From Bradyrhizobium sp. SZCCT0231 (lineage in GTDB: Bacteria; Pseudomonadota; Alphaproteobacteria; Rhizobiales; Xanthobacteraceae), in NCBI RefSeq assembly GCF_018130245.1, contig NZ_JAFCKP010000028.1:1-45297 (forward strand): a stretch of 45,297 nt of DNA. Reading direction: 5' to 3'. Shown here piece by piece: positions 19,986-27,945 of this stretch. A program made the position numbers and the translations under genes. A model generated the notes under the pieces. The model was not told where the DNA came from and made no database searches. It was given only the letters and a program-made list of their open reading frames with translations. The stretch's first letter is position 1, and every line of letters begins with the position of its first letter.

Positions 19986-20636
19986 ATGACGTCCCATCAG
20001 CACGCGCCGGAAAAGATGATGTTTCAGCTGACGCTGAGGCGTCGGGGCATCAGCGATCAGGCCGTGCTGCGGACCATGGAGGAGGTGCCGCGCGAGCTTT
20101 TCGTCGACGAGGCCGATCGCGACGGTGCCTATCGTGACAGCGCGCTGCCGATCGCCTGCGGGCAGACCATCAGCCAGCCGTTCGTCGTCGCCTATATGAC
20201 CGAGCAGCTCCAGCTCCGGAAGCAGCACCGGGTGCTCGAGATCGGCACCGGCTCCGGCTACCAGGCTGCCGTGCTGTCGCGGCTCGCCGGCCAGGTGCTG
20301 ACCGTCGAGCGCTATCGCAAGCTGGCCGATGCCGCACGCGCCAGGCTCGAAAAGCTCGATTGTCACAATGTCGAGGTGATGCTCGGCGATGGCCTCAACC
20401 TGCCGCCCAATATCGGGCCGTTTGACCGCATCATCGTTACCGCCGCGATGGAGCGGATTCCCGAGAACCTGATCGAGCGGCTCGAGGTCGGCGGCATCCT
20501 GATCGCCCCCGTCGGCCCGCATCAGGGCGTTCAGACGCTGACCCGCCTGACCCGCAGCGAAACCGGGATCGAGCGCAAGGAACTCGTCGAGGTCCGCTTC
20601 GTGCCGGCACTGCCCGGCGTGGCGCGGGAGCTGTAG
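19986..20636 (+). CDS. pcm: Protein-L-isoaspartate O-methyltransferase
   Basis: The enzyme methylates isoaspartyl residues with S-adenosylmethionine and so repairs aged proteins. The 216-residue protein has GQTISQP (59-65), the SAM motif [14 protein letters not shown] (from residue 84) and the late block [13 protein letters not shown]. The ATG at 19986 gives a normal-length protein; a TTG at 19935 is in the same frame but adds unrelated residues. The pairing with surE upstream and an NlpD-like gene downstream is the classical surE-pcm-nlpD order. Confidence 0.94.
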   Translation: MTSHQHAPEKMMFQLTLRRRGISDQAVLRTMEEVPRELFVDEADRDGAYRDSALPIACGQTISQPFVVAYMTEQLQLRKQHRVLEIGTGSGYQAAVLSRLAGQVLTVERYRKLADAARARLEKLDCHNVEVMLGDGLNLPPNIGPFDRIIVTAAMERIPENLIERLEVGGILIAPVGPHQGVQTLTRLTRSETGIERKELVEVRFVPALPGVAREL

Positions 20637-20745
20637 AATCCCGGATCGGCTGTGCCGCCAACATCTTATTGGGAGGGTTAAGCCGTTATTTACTCGGCGC
20701 GTGTTTACTTAAAACACCAGTTCTGTTGCGTACGAGTGAGTAACC

Positions 20746-22131
20746 ATGTCTGTCGTCGCCGAGTTGCTTTACTCGCGCCGCGTGCCGCAGGTCGCGGTGC
20801 TGGCGCTGATCTCCTTCAGCTTTGCAGGGTGCAGCGCCGACATGTCGTCGCGGCTGTCCCAGTCGAATTTCTCCAACCCGTTCGCCTCTGACCAGACCGG
20901 TTCGGTGCAGCAGGCGCCGCCGCAGCAGCCGCGTGAGCTGCCGCAATATGCGCGGCCGCAGACGCCGCCCGGTTACTATCAGTCGCAGCCCTTGCCGCCG
21001 CCGGCAGTGTCCGCGCCGCAATCCTATCCGGTTGCGGGTGGCGGCGTGTCCGGTGGCGGGCGCGGCGTCAGCTCCTATGCGCCCCCGGCGCAGCCGCACC
21101 TGGAGACCACAGCCACGGTGCCGCCGCGCTCGGTTGCGGCCGCCCAGCCGGCCGGGGGGGCCAAGATCATCGTCGGCACCAGCGACACGCTCGACGTGCT
21201 CGCCAAGCGCTATCACGTCACGCCACAGGCGATCCTTGCCGCCAATGGCTACAAGGGCCCGCGGGCGCTCTCGCCCGGCCAGCAACTGATCATTCCGCAT
21301 CCTGCGACGGCAGCTGCACCGGCGCCCGCGATGGCTCCCGTCGCGGCAGCGCCTGCCGCGAAGCCGGTTGCGGCCGTCGCTGCGCCGCCGAGCACGCACT
21401 TCGTCAACCGCGGCGACACGCTCGCGAGCATCGCGCGCAAGAACCATATCTCGGCGGCAGAGCTCGCCCGTGCCAACGGCCTCGACCCGTCTGCAAAACT
21501 CAAGCTCGGCACCAAGCTGACCGTGCCCGGCGCCAAGACCGCGGCCGTCGCGGTGCCGGTTGCTGCGGCTCCCGTCGGGGCTGCTCCGGTGGCAGGAACG
21601 CTCCAGCCCGTAGCGGCTGCTCCGGCGCCCGCCACCAAGATGGCCGCTGCTGCCGCGCCCGTGCAGAGCGCGCGCCTGGCTCAGGCCACGGCCAATGTCG
21701 AAGAGAAGCCCGCCGAGACGCCGGCGAAGGCCGCGGAGGCCACCGGCGCGCTGCCGACCTTCCGCTGGCCGGTGCGCGGCAAGGTGGTCACGAGCTACGG
21801 CGCCAAGACCAATGGCAAGTCCAATGACGGCATCAATCTCGCGGTGCCAGAGGGGACGCCGGTCAAGGCGGCTGAAGACGGCGTCGTCGCCTATTCCGGC
21901 AACGAGCTGAAAGGTTACGGCAATCTGGTTCTGGTTCGGCACTCCAACGGCTACGTCACCGCATATGCCCATGCGAGTGAGCTGTTGGTGAAGCGCGGCG
22001 ATACCATCAAGCGCGGCCAGGTCATTGCCAAGTCGGGTCAATCCGGGGAGGTGGCGTCGCCGCAGCTCCACTTCGAGATCCGCAAGGGATCGAGCCCGGT
22101 TGACCCGCTTCAATTCCTGAACGGGGCGTGA
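20746..22131 (+). CDS. NlpD-like lipoprotein: two LysM domains and a degenerate LytM domain
   Basis: The 461-residue protein has a lipoprotein signal (lipobox FAGC, Cys29), a proline/glutamine-rich linker, LysM domains at about 140-186 and 218-264 that should bind peptidoglycan, an alanine-rich linker and a C-terminal peptidase-M23 (LytM) domain at about 340-457. In active LytM enzymes the metal site is HxxxD plus HxH. Here the first two ligands are Asn360 and Asn364 (NDGIN) and the HxH reads Gln440-Leu-His442. This resembles NlpD/EnvC-type activators of amidases rather than an active endopeptidase. It probably acts in the periplasm at division. The gene follows pcm by 109 bases. Confidence 0.9.
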   Translation: MSVVAELLYSRRVPQVAVLALISFSFAGCSADMSSRLSQSNFSNPFASDQTGSVQQAPPQQPRELPQYARPQTPPGYYQSQPLPPPAVSAPQSYPVAGGGVSGGGRGVSSYAPPAQPHLETTATVPPRSVAAAQPAGGAKIIVGTSDTLDVLAKRYHVTPQAILAANGYKGPRALSPGQQLIIPHPATAAAPAPAMAPVAAAPAAKPVAAVAAPPSTHFVNRGDTLASIARKNHISAAELARANGLDPSAKLKLGTKLTVPGAKTAAVAVPVAAAPVGAAPVAGTLQPVAAAPAPATKMAAAAAPVQSARLAQATANVEEKPAETPAKAAEATGALPTFRWPVRGKVVTSYGAKTNGKSNDGINLAVPEGTPVKAAEDGVVAYSGNELKGYGNLVLVRHSNGYVTAYAHASELLVKRGDTIKRGQVIAKSGQSGEVASPQLHFEIRKGSSPVDPLQFLNGA

Positions 22132-22168
22132 GGCGCGGGCCCAGAGTAGGGGCACGCCATCACCACAA

Positions 22169-22347
22169 GCACACTGTCGTCGCCCGGCTTGCCGTCTTCG
22201 CTGCAGCTTCGCCGGCCCAACACCGGAGTGCCCGGCGAAGCCTCGTGGCGAAGCCGGGACCGGGCGACCCAGTATTCCAGAGACGGTTGTTGTTGAGTCG
22301 ATAAGCCGCGGCGTACTGGATTCCCCGCCTGCGCGGGGAATGACAGT
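22169..22347. repeat. Palindromic mosaic intergenic repeat, copy of the 184-353 type
   Basis: The element runs from GTCGTCGCCCGG to CGCGGGGAATGACAG. The inner arms CCCAGTATTCC and GTACTGGATTCCCCGC match those at 184-353, but the left part carries a different insert (GCCGTCTTCGCTGC onward). It fills the gap between the NlpD-like gene and the convergent DUF815 gene. The hairpin CCCCGC-ctg-GCGGGG at its right end could help end transcripts. Confidence 0.75.
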
Positions 22348-22369
22348 TGTGGTGGGGTAAGACTGTTCG

Positions 22370-23362
22370 CTAGTTCGCCGTCAGCTTCACGCCGAGCCGT
22401 CCCGCCAGCTCCTGCACGAACTGCCAGGCGACGCGGCCGGAGCGCGAGCCGCGCGTCGTGGACCATTCGAGCGCTTCGCGCTCCAGCGCCTCGTCGTCGA
22501 TCTTGATGTCGAAATGGCTGCAATAGCCGCGCACCATGGCGAGGTATTCGTCCTGGCTGCAGCGGTGAAAGCCGAGCCAGAGGCCGAAACGATCCGACAG
22601 CGAAACTTTCTCCTCGACCGCTTCGCCGGGATTGATCGCGGTCGACCGCTCGTTCTCGATCATCTCGCGCGCCAGCAGATGGCGGCGATTGGATGTGGCG
22701 TAGAGGATGACGTTCTCGGGCCGGCCCTCGATGCCGCCTTCGAGCACGGCCTTGAGCGACTTGTAGGAGGCATCGTTACCGTCGAAGGAGAGGTCGTCGC
22801 AGAACACGATGAAGCGGAAGGAGGAGGCCCGCAGCTGCTCCATCAGTGCCGGCAGGCTCTCGATGTCCTCGCGGTGGATCTCGATCAGCTTGAGCTTGTC
22901 GGCCGGTTTGCGCTCCGCATTGAGGCTGGCATGCGCTGCCTTCACCAGCGACGACTTGCCCATGCCGCGCGCACCCCAGAGCAGGGCGTTATTGGCCGGC
23001 AGGCCATTGGCGAAGCGCTCGGTGTTCTCCATCAGGATGTCGCGCATCCGGTCGACGCCCTTGAGCAGGAACAGCTCGACGCGGCTGACCCGCGGCACCG
23101 CCGCAAGGCGCCCGTCGGGGTGCCAGACATAGGCATCCGCCCGTTCGAACGACTCAGCCTCGGCCGCCGGCCTGCCCTGGGCGGAGAGGTGCGCCGCAAT
23201 GGTCTCCAGCGCGCGGACGATGCGCTCCTGGGAGAGGTCCGGGGCTGTCTTGGCGACGGCTTTGGAGGCTGCCGTGGGGCGTTTTGCCGCGACGCGGGCG
23301 GGCTTCCTGGCAGGGGTGAGGGGGCCTTTGCCGGCCGGGCTTTTGTTTGGTTTTTTGGGCAT
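22370..23362 (-). CDS. DUF815-family AAA ATPase
   Basis: The 330-residue protein begins with a lysine/alanine/proline-rich tail of about 40 residues, followed by an ATPase core with Walker A GARGMGKS (130-137), Walker B FIVFCDD (Asp189, Asp190) and a sensor-like YATSNRRHLL (221-230). The order and sequence match the DUF815 family (predicted AAA+ ATPases). Its cellular role is not known to me. The ATG at 23362 has AGGA nine bases upstream; a second ATG at 23389 is possible. It is divergent from yajC. Confidence 0.9.
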   Translation of the reverse strand: MPKKPNKSPAGKGPLTPARKPARVAAKRPTAASKAVAKTAPDLSQERIVRALETIAAHLSAQGRPAAEAESFERADAYVWHPDGRLAAVPRVSRVELFLLKGVDRMRDILMENTERFANGLPANNALLWGARGMGKSSLVKAAHASLNAERKPADKLKLIEIHREDIESLPALMEQLRASSFRFIVFCDDLSFDGNDASYKSLKAVLEGGIEGRPENVILYATSNRRHLLAREMIENERSTAINPGEAVEEKVSLSDRFGLWLGFHRCSQDEYLAMVRGYCSHFDIKIDDEALEREALEWSTTRGSRSGRVAWQFVQELAGRLGVKLTAN

Positions 23363-23441
23363 GTCCGAAGTTCCTGAGAATGCAGCCATATCGGGCCTCA
23401 CGGCGCGCCGCAAGGTGGCCCAAAAGGGCAGTCTGGCAGCG

Positions 23442-23469
23442 TTGCAATTGGGGCAATGGCCGCTATAGT
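23442..23469 (+). promoter_or_regulatory. Candidate housekeeping promoter for yajC-secDF
   Basis: TTGCAA (23442-23447) and TATAGT (23464-23469) are spaced by 16 bases and lie about 75 bases before the yajC start codon, in the gap shared with the divergent DUF815 gene. The match to the -35/-10 consensus is good for such a GC-rich genome, but it is read by eye only. Confidence 0.45.
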
Positions 23470-23545
23470 CCGCGCGAATTTGACCGAACCGGTCGCCTCT
23501 TAGGGCCTGACCGGCTTTCCCCCGTTTCTCACGAGGATCGTCCGA

Positions 23546-23914
23546 ATGTTGATTACCCCTGCGTATGCCCAGGCCGCGGGCGCCGGCGACACCAACAGCA
23601 TGTTGATGTCGCTGCTGCCGTTCGCCCTGATCTTCGTGATCATGTACTTCCTGATTCTGCGTCCGCAGCAGAAGAAGGTGCGCGATCACGCCGAGCTCGT
23701 GAAGAACATCCGCCGCGGCGACACCGTCGTGACCTCGGGCGGCCTCGTCGGCAAGGTCACCAAGGTCGTCGACGACGACCAGATCGAGTTCGAGATCTCC
23801 GATGGCGTGCGTGTGCGGCAGATGCGCCAGATGATCTCGGGCGTGCGTGCCAAGGGCGAGCCGGCGAAAGAAAGCTCGAAGGAAAGCGCCAAGGACGACA
23901 CCGCGGCGAAGTGA
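23546..23914 (+). CDS. yajC: Sec translocase auxiliary subunit YajC
   Basis: YajC forms a membrane complex with SecD and SecF that assists the SecYEG channel. The 122-residue protein has one membrane segment (LLPFALIFVIMYFLILRPQQKKV) and the small C-terminal domain with LVKNIRRGDTVVTSGGLVGKV, both family hallmarks. The tail is rich in Lys, Glu and Ser. secD starts 47 bases behind. Confidence 0.95.
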   Translation: MLITPAYAQAAGAGDTNSMLMSLLPFALIFVIMYFLILRPQQKKVRDHAELVKNIRRGDTVVTSGGLVGKVTKVVDDDQIEFEISDGVRVRQMRQMISGVRAKGEPAKESSKESAKDDTAAK

Positions 23915-23961
23915 GAGCTTCACCGCGAGTCTCAAGTCTCCTGATCTGACAGGTCCAGTCG

Positions 23962-25566
23962 ATGTTGTATTTCACGCGGTGGAAGGCGCTGGGGATTATC
24001 CTCACGGCGCTGATCGTGTGCCTCTGCGCGGTCCCCAACTTCTTCCCCGAGGCGCAGGTCAAGACCTGGCCCGCCTGGGCGCAGCGCCGGCTCGTGCTCG
24101 GCCTCGACCTCCAGGGCGGCTCCTATCTGCTGCTCGAGGTCGACTCCGCCTATGTGAAGAAGGAGCGGCTGGACCAGATCCGCGACGACGTTCGCCGGAC
24201 GCTGCGCGACGCCAAGATCGGCTTCACCGGTGGCGTCACCGTGCGCAACGACGCCGTCGAGGTTCGCATCACCAAGGAGACCGATGCGCAGACCGCACTT
24301 GCCAAGCTGCGGGAGCTGTCCCAGCCGCTGGGCGGCCTCATGGGATCCAGCGGTCAGCGCGACCTCGAGGTGGCTGATGCCGGCGGCGGTGTGATCCGCC
24401 TGAACATCCCGCAAGCTGCGATGCTCGACCGCATGCGCAAGACCATCGAGCAGTCGATCCAGATCGTCGAACGCCGCGTCAACGAGCTCGGCACCGTCGA
24501 GCCCGTCATCCAGCGCCAGGGCAACGACCGCATCCTGGTGCAGGTCCCGGGTCTCCAGGACCCGACGCGCCTGAAGGAGCTGCTGGGCAAGACCGCGAAG
24601 ATGGAATTCCGCATGGTCGACACCTCCGTGCCGCCGGATCAGGCGCAAGCGGGCAGGTTGCCGCCGGAATCCGAGCTGTTGATGAGCGCATCGCCGCCGC
24701 CCACGCCCTATGTGGTCAAGAAGCAGGTGCTGGTCGCCGGCGGCGACCTGACCGACGCCCAGGCGAGCTTCGACCAGCGCACCGGCGAGCCGGTCGTCAG
24801 CTTCAAGTTCAACACCTCGGGGGCGCGCAAATTCTCGCAGGCCACGCAGGAGAACGTGGGGCTGCCGTTCGCGATCGTGCTGGACAACAAGGTGATCTCG
24901 GCGCCCGTGATCCGCGAGCCCATCACCGGCGGCCAGGGCCAGATCTCCGGCAGCTTCACCGTGCAATCGGCCAACGATCTCGCGATCCTGCTGCGCGCCG
25001 GCGCTTTGCCGGCGCCGCTCACGGTGGTCGAGGAGCGCACCGTTGGTCCAGGCCTCGGCCAGGATTCGATCGAGAAGGGCGAACTGGCGGCTTACGTCGG
25101 CTCGATCCTCGTCGTCGTCTTCATGCTGCTGACCTACCGGCTGTTCGGCGTGTTCGCCAACGTCGCTGTGGCCATCAACGTCGCCATGATCTTCGGCCTG
25201 CTGTCGCTGCTCAATGCCACGCTGACGCTGCCCGGCATCGCCGGCATCGTGCTCACCGTCGGCATCGCGGTCGATTCCAACGTGCTGATCTACGAGCGTA
25301 TCCGTGAAGAGCTGCGCGGCGGTCGCAACGCGATTTCGGCGATCGATGCCGGCTTCAAGCGGGCGCTGGCGACCATTCTCGATTCCAACATCACCACCTT
25401 CATTGCCGCCGCGGTGCTGTTCTACATCGGCACCGGCCCGGTGCGCGGCTTTGCCGTGACGCTCGGCATCGGCATCATCACCACGGTGTTCACCGCCTTC
25501 ACCCTGACCCGGCTGATCGTCGCCGGCTGGGTGCGGTGGAAGCGGCCGCAGAGCGTGCCGATCTAG
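23962..25566 (+). CDS. secD: Protein translocase subunit SecD
   Basis: SecD uses the proton gradient to pull proteins across the inner membrane after SecA has pushed them. The 534-residue protein shows the first membrane segment, the block LGLDLQGGSYLLLEVD, a large periplasmic P1 domain, and the five C-terminal segments with GELAAYVGSILVVVFMLLTYR and TVGIAVDSNVLIYERIREEL. Length is normal for the alphaproteobacterial form. secF follows 10 bases behind. Confidence 0.96.
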   Translation: MLYFTRWKALGIILTALIVCLCAVPNFFPEAQVKTWPAWAQRRLVLGLDLQGGSYLLLEVDSAYVKKERLDQIRDDVRRTLRDAKIGFTGGVTVRNDAVEVRITKETDAQTALAKLRELSQPLGGLMGSSGQRDLEVADAGGGVIRLNIPQAAMLDRMRKTIEQSIQIVERRVNELGTVEPVIQRQGNDRILVQVPGLQDPTRLKELLGKTAKMEFRMVDTSVPPDQAQAGRLPPESELLMSASPPPTPYVVKKQVLVAGGDLTDAQASFDQRTGEPVVSFKFNTSGARKFSQATQENVGLPFAIVLDNKVISAPVIREPITGGQGQISGSFTVQSANDLAILLRAGALPAPLTVVEERTVGPGLGQDSIEKGELAAYVGSILVVVFMLLTYRLFGVFANVAVAINVAMIFGLLSLLNATLTLPGIAGIVLTVGIAVDSNVLIYERIREELRGGRNAISAIDAGFKRALATILDSNITTFIAAAVLFYIGTGPVRGFAVTLGIGIITTVFTAFTLTRLIVAGWVRWKRPQSVPI

Positions 25567-25576
25567 GAGCCTGATC

Positions 25577-26596
25577 GTGATTCACACCGTTCTCATCGGG
25601 CTCGGCGTTCTCATTGCCGTTCTCACCGTGGTTGCGGCCCTTGGGCTGCTGCCGTCGTTGCGCATCGTCCCTGACGACACGCATTTCGACTTCACGCGCT
25701 TCCGCCGCATCAGCTTTCCGATCTCGGCCGCGCTGTCGATCCTCGCGATCGTGTTGTTCTTCACTCATGGACTGAACCTCGGTATCGACTTCAAGGGCGG
25801 TACGCTGCTCGAGGTGAAGGCGAAGTCGGGCACCGCCGACATCGCGGCGATGCGCACCACGCTGGACGCCCTGGGTCTCGGCGAAGTCCAGTTGCAGCAG
25901 TTCGGTGGCCCCGAGAACGTCCTGATCCGTGTTGCGGAGCAGCCGGGTGGCGACGCTGCACAGCAGGCAGCCCTGCAGAAGCTTCGTGGCGCGCTCGGCG
26001 ACAGCGTCGACATTCAGCGCACCGAGGTGCTCGGTCCGCGCGTCGCCGGCGAGCTCCTGGCCTACGGCATGCTCGGCCTGATGCTCGCGATCGTTGGGAT
26101 CCTGATCTATCTCTGGTTCCGATTCGAATGGCAGTTCGCGCTCGGCGCCATGATCGCCAACGTGCACGACATCGTGCTGACGATCGGCTTCATGTCGATC
26201 AGCCAGGTCGATTTCGACCTGACCAGCATCGCCGCGCTCCTGACGATCCTCGGCTATTCGCTCAACGACACCGTCGTCATCTACGACCGTATCCGCGAAA
26301 TGCTGCGGCGCTACAAGAAGATGCCGATGCCGCAGCTGCTCAACGAGTCCATCAACTCGACGCTGTCGCGCTCGATCATCACTCACTTCACGGTGACGCT
26401 GGCGCTGCTCGCGCTGCTGTTGTTCGGCGGACACGCGATCCACAGCTTTACCGCGGTGATGATGTTTGGCGTGGTGCTGGTTGGCACCTACACCTCGATC
26501 TTCATTGCGGCCCCGATCCTGATCTATCTCGGCGTCGGCGAGCATCGCGAAGATGCGCCCGATACGGCTACGCCGGCGAAGAAAAGCAAGGCATAA
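25577..26596 (+). CDS. secF: Protein translocase subunit SecF with extra N-terminal membrane segment
   Basis: Partner of SecD. Family marks are FTHGLNLGIDFKGGTLLEV, DFDLTSIAALLTILGYSLNDTVVIYDR and TLSRSIITHFTVTLALLALL. The 339-residue protein starts with GTG at 25577. Its first 35 residues (IHTVLIGLGVLIAVLTVVAALGLLP) form a membrane segment ahead of the one that normally begins SecF (RFRRISFPISAALSILAIVLFF), which would give seven rather than six segments. If the usual end is cytoplasmic, the N-terminus here should face the periplasm. Confidence 0.94.
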   Translation: MIHTVLIGLGVLIAVLTVVAALGLLPSLRIVPDDTHFDFTRFRRISFPISAALSILAIVLFFTHGLNLGIDFKGGTLLEVKAKSGTADIAAMRTTLDALGLGEVQLQQFGGPENVLIRVAEQPGGDAAQQAALQKLRGALGDSVDIQRTEVLGPRVAGELLAYGMLGLMLAIVGILIYLWFRFEWQFALGAMIANVHDIVLTIGFMSISQVDFDLTSIAALLTILGYSLNDTVVIYDRIREMLRRYKKMPMPQLLNESINSTLSRSIITHFTVTLALLALLLFGGHAIHSFTAVMMFGVVLVGTYTSIFIAAPILIYLGVGEHREDAPDTATPAKKSKA

Positions 26597-26656
26597 TCCG
26601 AACCTCATGCCCTCGCAGGCGTTTGCGAGGGCAGTAAGCCCATTCGGACGAAGCTC

Positions 26657-27040
26657 ATGGCCGGCGACCCCAACGCTCCGCATTTCCCGCGCTCGGCGCC
26701 GATCGATGCCTATGGCAAGGGCGGCTTTGCCTTTGCCGGCATGTCGCATCGGGGATCGCTGCTCTGCCTGCCGGACGCGATCTGGGCCTGGGACGTGACC
26801 GACCCGACCAAGATCGACCGCTATTCGCTGGATCGTGTCTTCGCGGCCGCCAACAGCATCGACACGCTCCTGGTCGGCACCGGAACCGGGCTGTGGCTGC
26901 CACCGCCGGAGCTGCGTCAGGCGCTCAAGGCGGTGAGGGTGGTGCTGGACACGATGCAGACCGGCCCCGCCGTGCGTACCTACAACATCATGATCGGCGA
27001 GCGGCGGCGCGTGGCCGCCGCGCTGATCGCCGTGCCATGA
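26657..27040 (+). CDS. Mth938-like domain protein (NDUFAF3 family)
   Basis: The 127-residue protein is a single Mth938-like domain (DUF498). Typical blocks are GGFAFAGMSHRGSLLCLP, LLVGTGTG (about 71-78), and the C-terminal MQTGPAVRTYN followed by RRVAAALIAVP. The human relative NDUFAF3 is an assembly factor of respiratory complex I; the bacterial role is inferred by homology. It lies 60 bases behind secF and its stop overlaps the start of the next gene (ATGA), so both are probably made together. Confidence 0.88.
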   Translation: MAGDPNAPHFPRSAPIDAYGKGGFAFAGMSHRGSLLCLPDAIWAWDVTDPTKIDRYSLDRVFAAANSIDTLLVGTGTGLWLPPPELRQALKAVRVVLDTMQTGPAVRTYNIMIGERRRVAAALIAVP

Positions 27041-27900
27041 GCCGCCCTGAGCCGCCGCCCGATTCCGTTGCCTTCTGCGCCGATCTCGTGCGCAGCCATG
27101 ACTTTCCGCGCTACGCCGCGACCCTGTTCGCGCCCGCTGCGGAGCGCCGTGCGTTGCTGGCGCTGTATGCTTTCAACGTCGAGATCGTCCGCGTCCGCGC
27201 CCAGGTGAGCCAGCCGTTGCCCGGCGAGATCCGCCTGCAATGGTGGACCGATATGCTGTCGGGCCATGTCCATGGCAGCGCCGAGGGCAATCCCGTGGCA
27301 GCCGAGCTGCTCCGCGCTGTCAGGGATTTCGACTTGCCGGTCGAGCCGCTGTCGCTGCTTGCCGAGGAGCACCAGTTCGATCTCTACAACGATCCCATGC
27401 CGACCATGGCCGCGCTGGAGGGCTATCTGGCGGCGACGTCATCGGCGCTGCTCGGTCTGGCGGCGCTGGTTCTGGGACCGCCGTCGGAGGCGGTCGAGCA
27501 TCTCGCCCGCCATGCCGGGCTGGCGCAGGGCATCGTGCAGGTCATCGCCAACTTGCCGCGCGATGCGGCGCATCGGCAGTTGTTCTTGCCGCAGCAGGTG
27601 ATGGAGAGGCACAATTGCAGCATGGAGGATGTCTTCGCCGGCAAGGAGACACCCAATCTCCATGCCGTGCTGGAGCAGCTTGCGGCTGAAGCCCGGCAGC
27701 ATATGACAGCGGCTTCGTCGCTGCTGGCGCAGGTGGCGCCGTCCGTGCGGCCGGCGTTTCTGCCGCTGAGCCAGGCACAGGCCGATCTCGAGCGCCTTTC
27801 GCGCCCGGGACGCAATCCGTTTACGCTGCAGCCGTTGTCGCGGCTGCGCACGCTCTGGACCCTGTGGCGCGCCTCGCGATCGCGTGAATTTACCAAATAG
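27037..27900 (+). CDS. Squalene/phytoene synthase-like protein with degenerate active site (NDUFAF6-like)
   Basis: The 287-residue protein has the isoprenoid-synthase head-to-head fold signature, for example EIRLQWWTDML at about 64-74. Both aspartate-rich motifs that bind the diphosphates are lost: the first region reads YAFNVEIVRVR (44-54), without the DDxxD type residues, and the second reads IANLPRDAAHRQLFLP, with only one Asp. The human relative with this pattern, NDUFAF6, serves complex I assembly. I therefore infer an assembly or scaffold role rather than squalene or phytoene synthesis. No carotenoid or hopanoid genes are nearby. The start overlaps the stop of the NDUFAF3-like gene; a longer frame from 26893 is a shadow. 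Confidence 0.85.
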   Translation: MSRPEPPPDSVAFCADLVRSHDFPRYAATLFAPAAERRALLALYAFNVEIVRVRAQVSQPLPGEIRLQWWTDMLSGHVHGSAEGNPVAAELLRAVRDFDLPVEPLSLLAEEHQFDLYNDPMPTMAALEGYLAATSSALLGLAALVLGPPSEAVEHLARHAGLAQGIVQVIANLPRDAAHRQLFLPQQVMERHNCSMEDVFAGKETPNLHAVLEQLAAEARQHMTAASSLLAQVAPSVRPAFLPLSQAQADLERLSRPGRNPFTLQPLSRLRTLWTLWRASRSREFTK

Positions 27901-27945
27901 AGGCTGGCTTATCGCCTGGGCCGGCCAAATGCTCTATGCTGGCCT

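Noticed and set aside
20666-20690. CtrA-like box (TTAA-N7-TTTA) ahead of the NlpD-like gene
   Set aside because: Only an imperfect match to the TTAA-N7-TTAA pattern; too weak to call without binding data.
26893-27036. Upstream extension of the squalene/phytoene-synthase-like gene
   Set aside because: The extra residues are a shadow of the NDUFAF3-like gene; ATG at 27037 with stop overlap fits better.
22370-27900. Possible carotenoid or hopanoid gene cluster because of the phytoene-synthase-like gene
   Set aside because: No other isoprenoid gene is present and the active-site motifs are lost.
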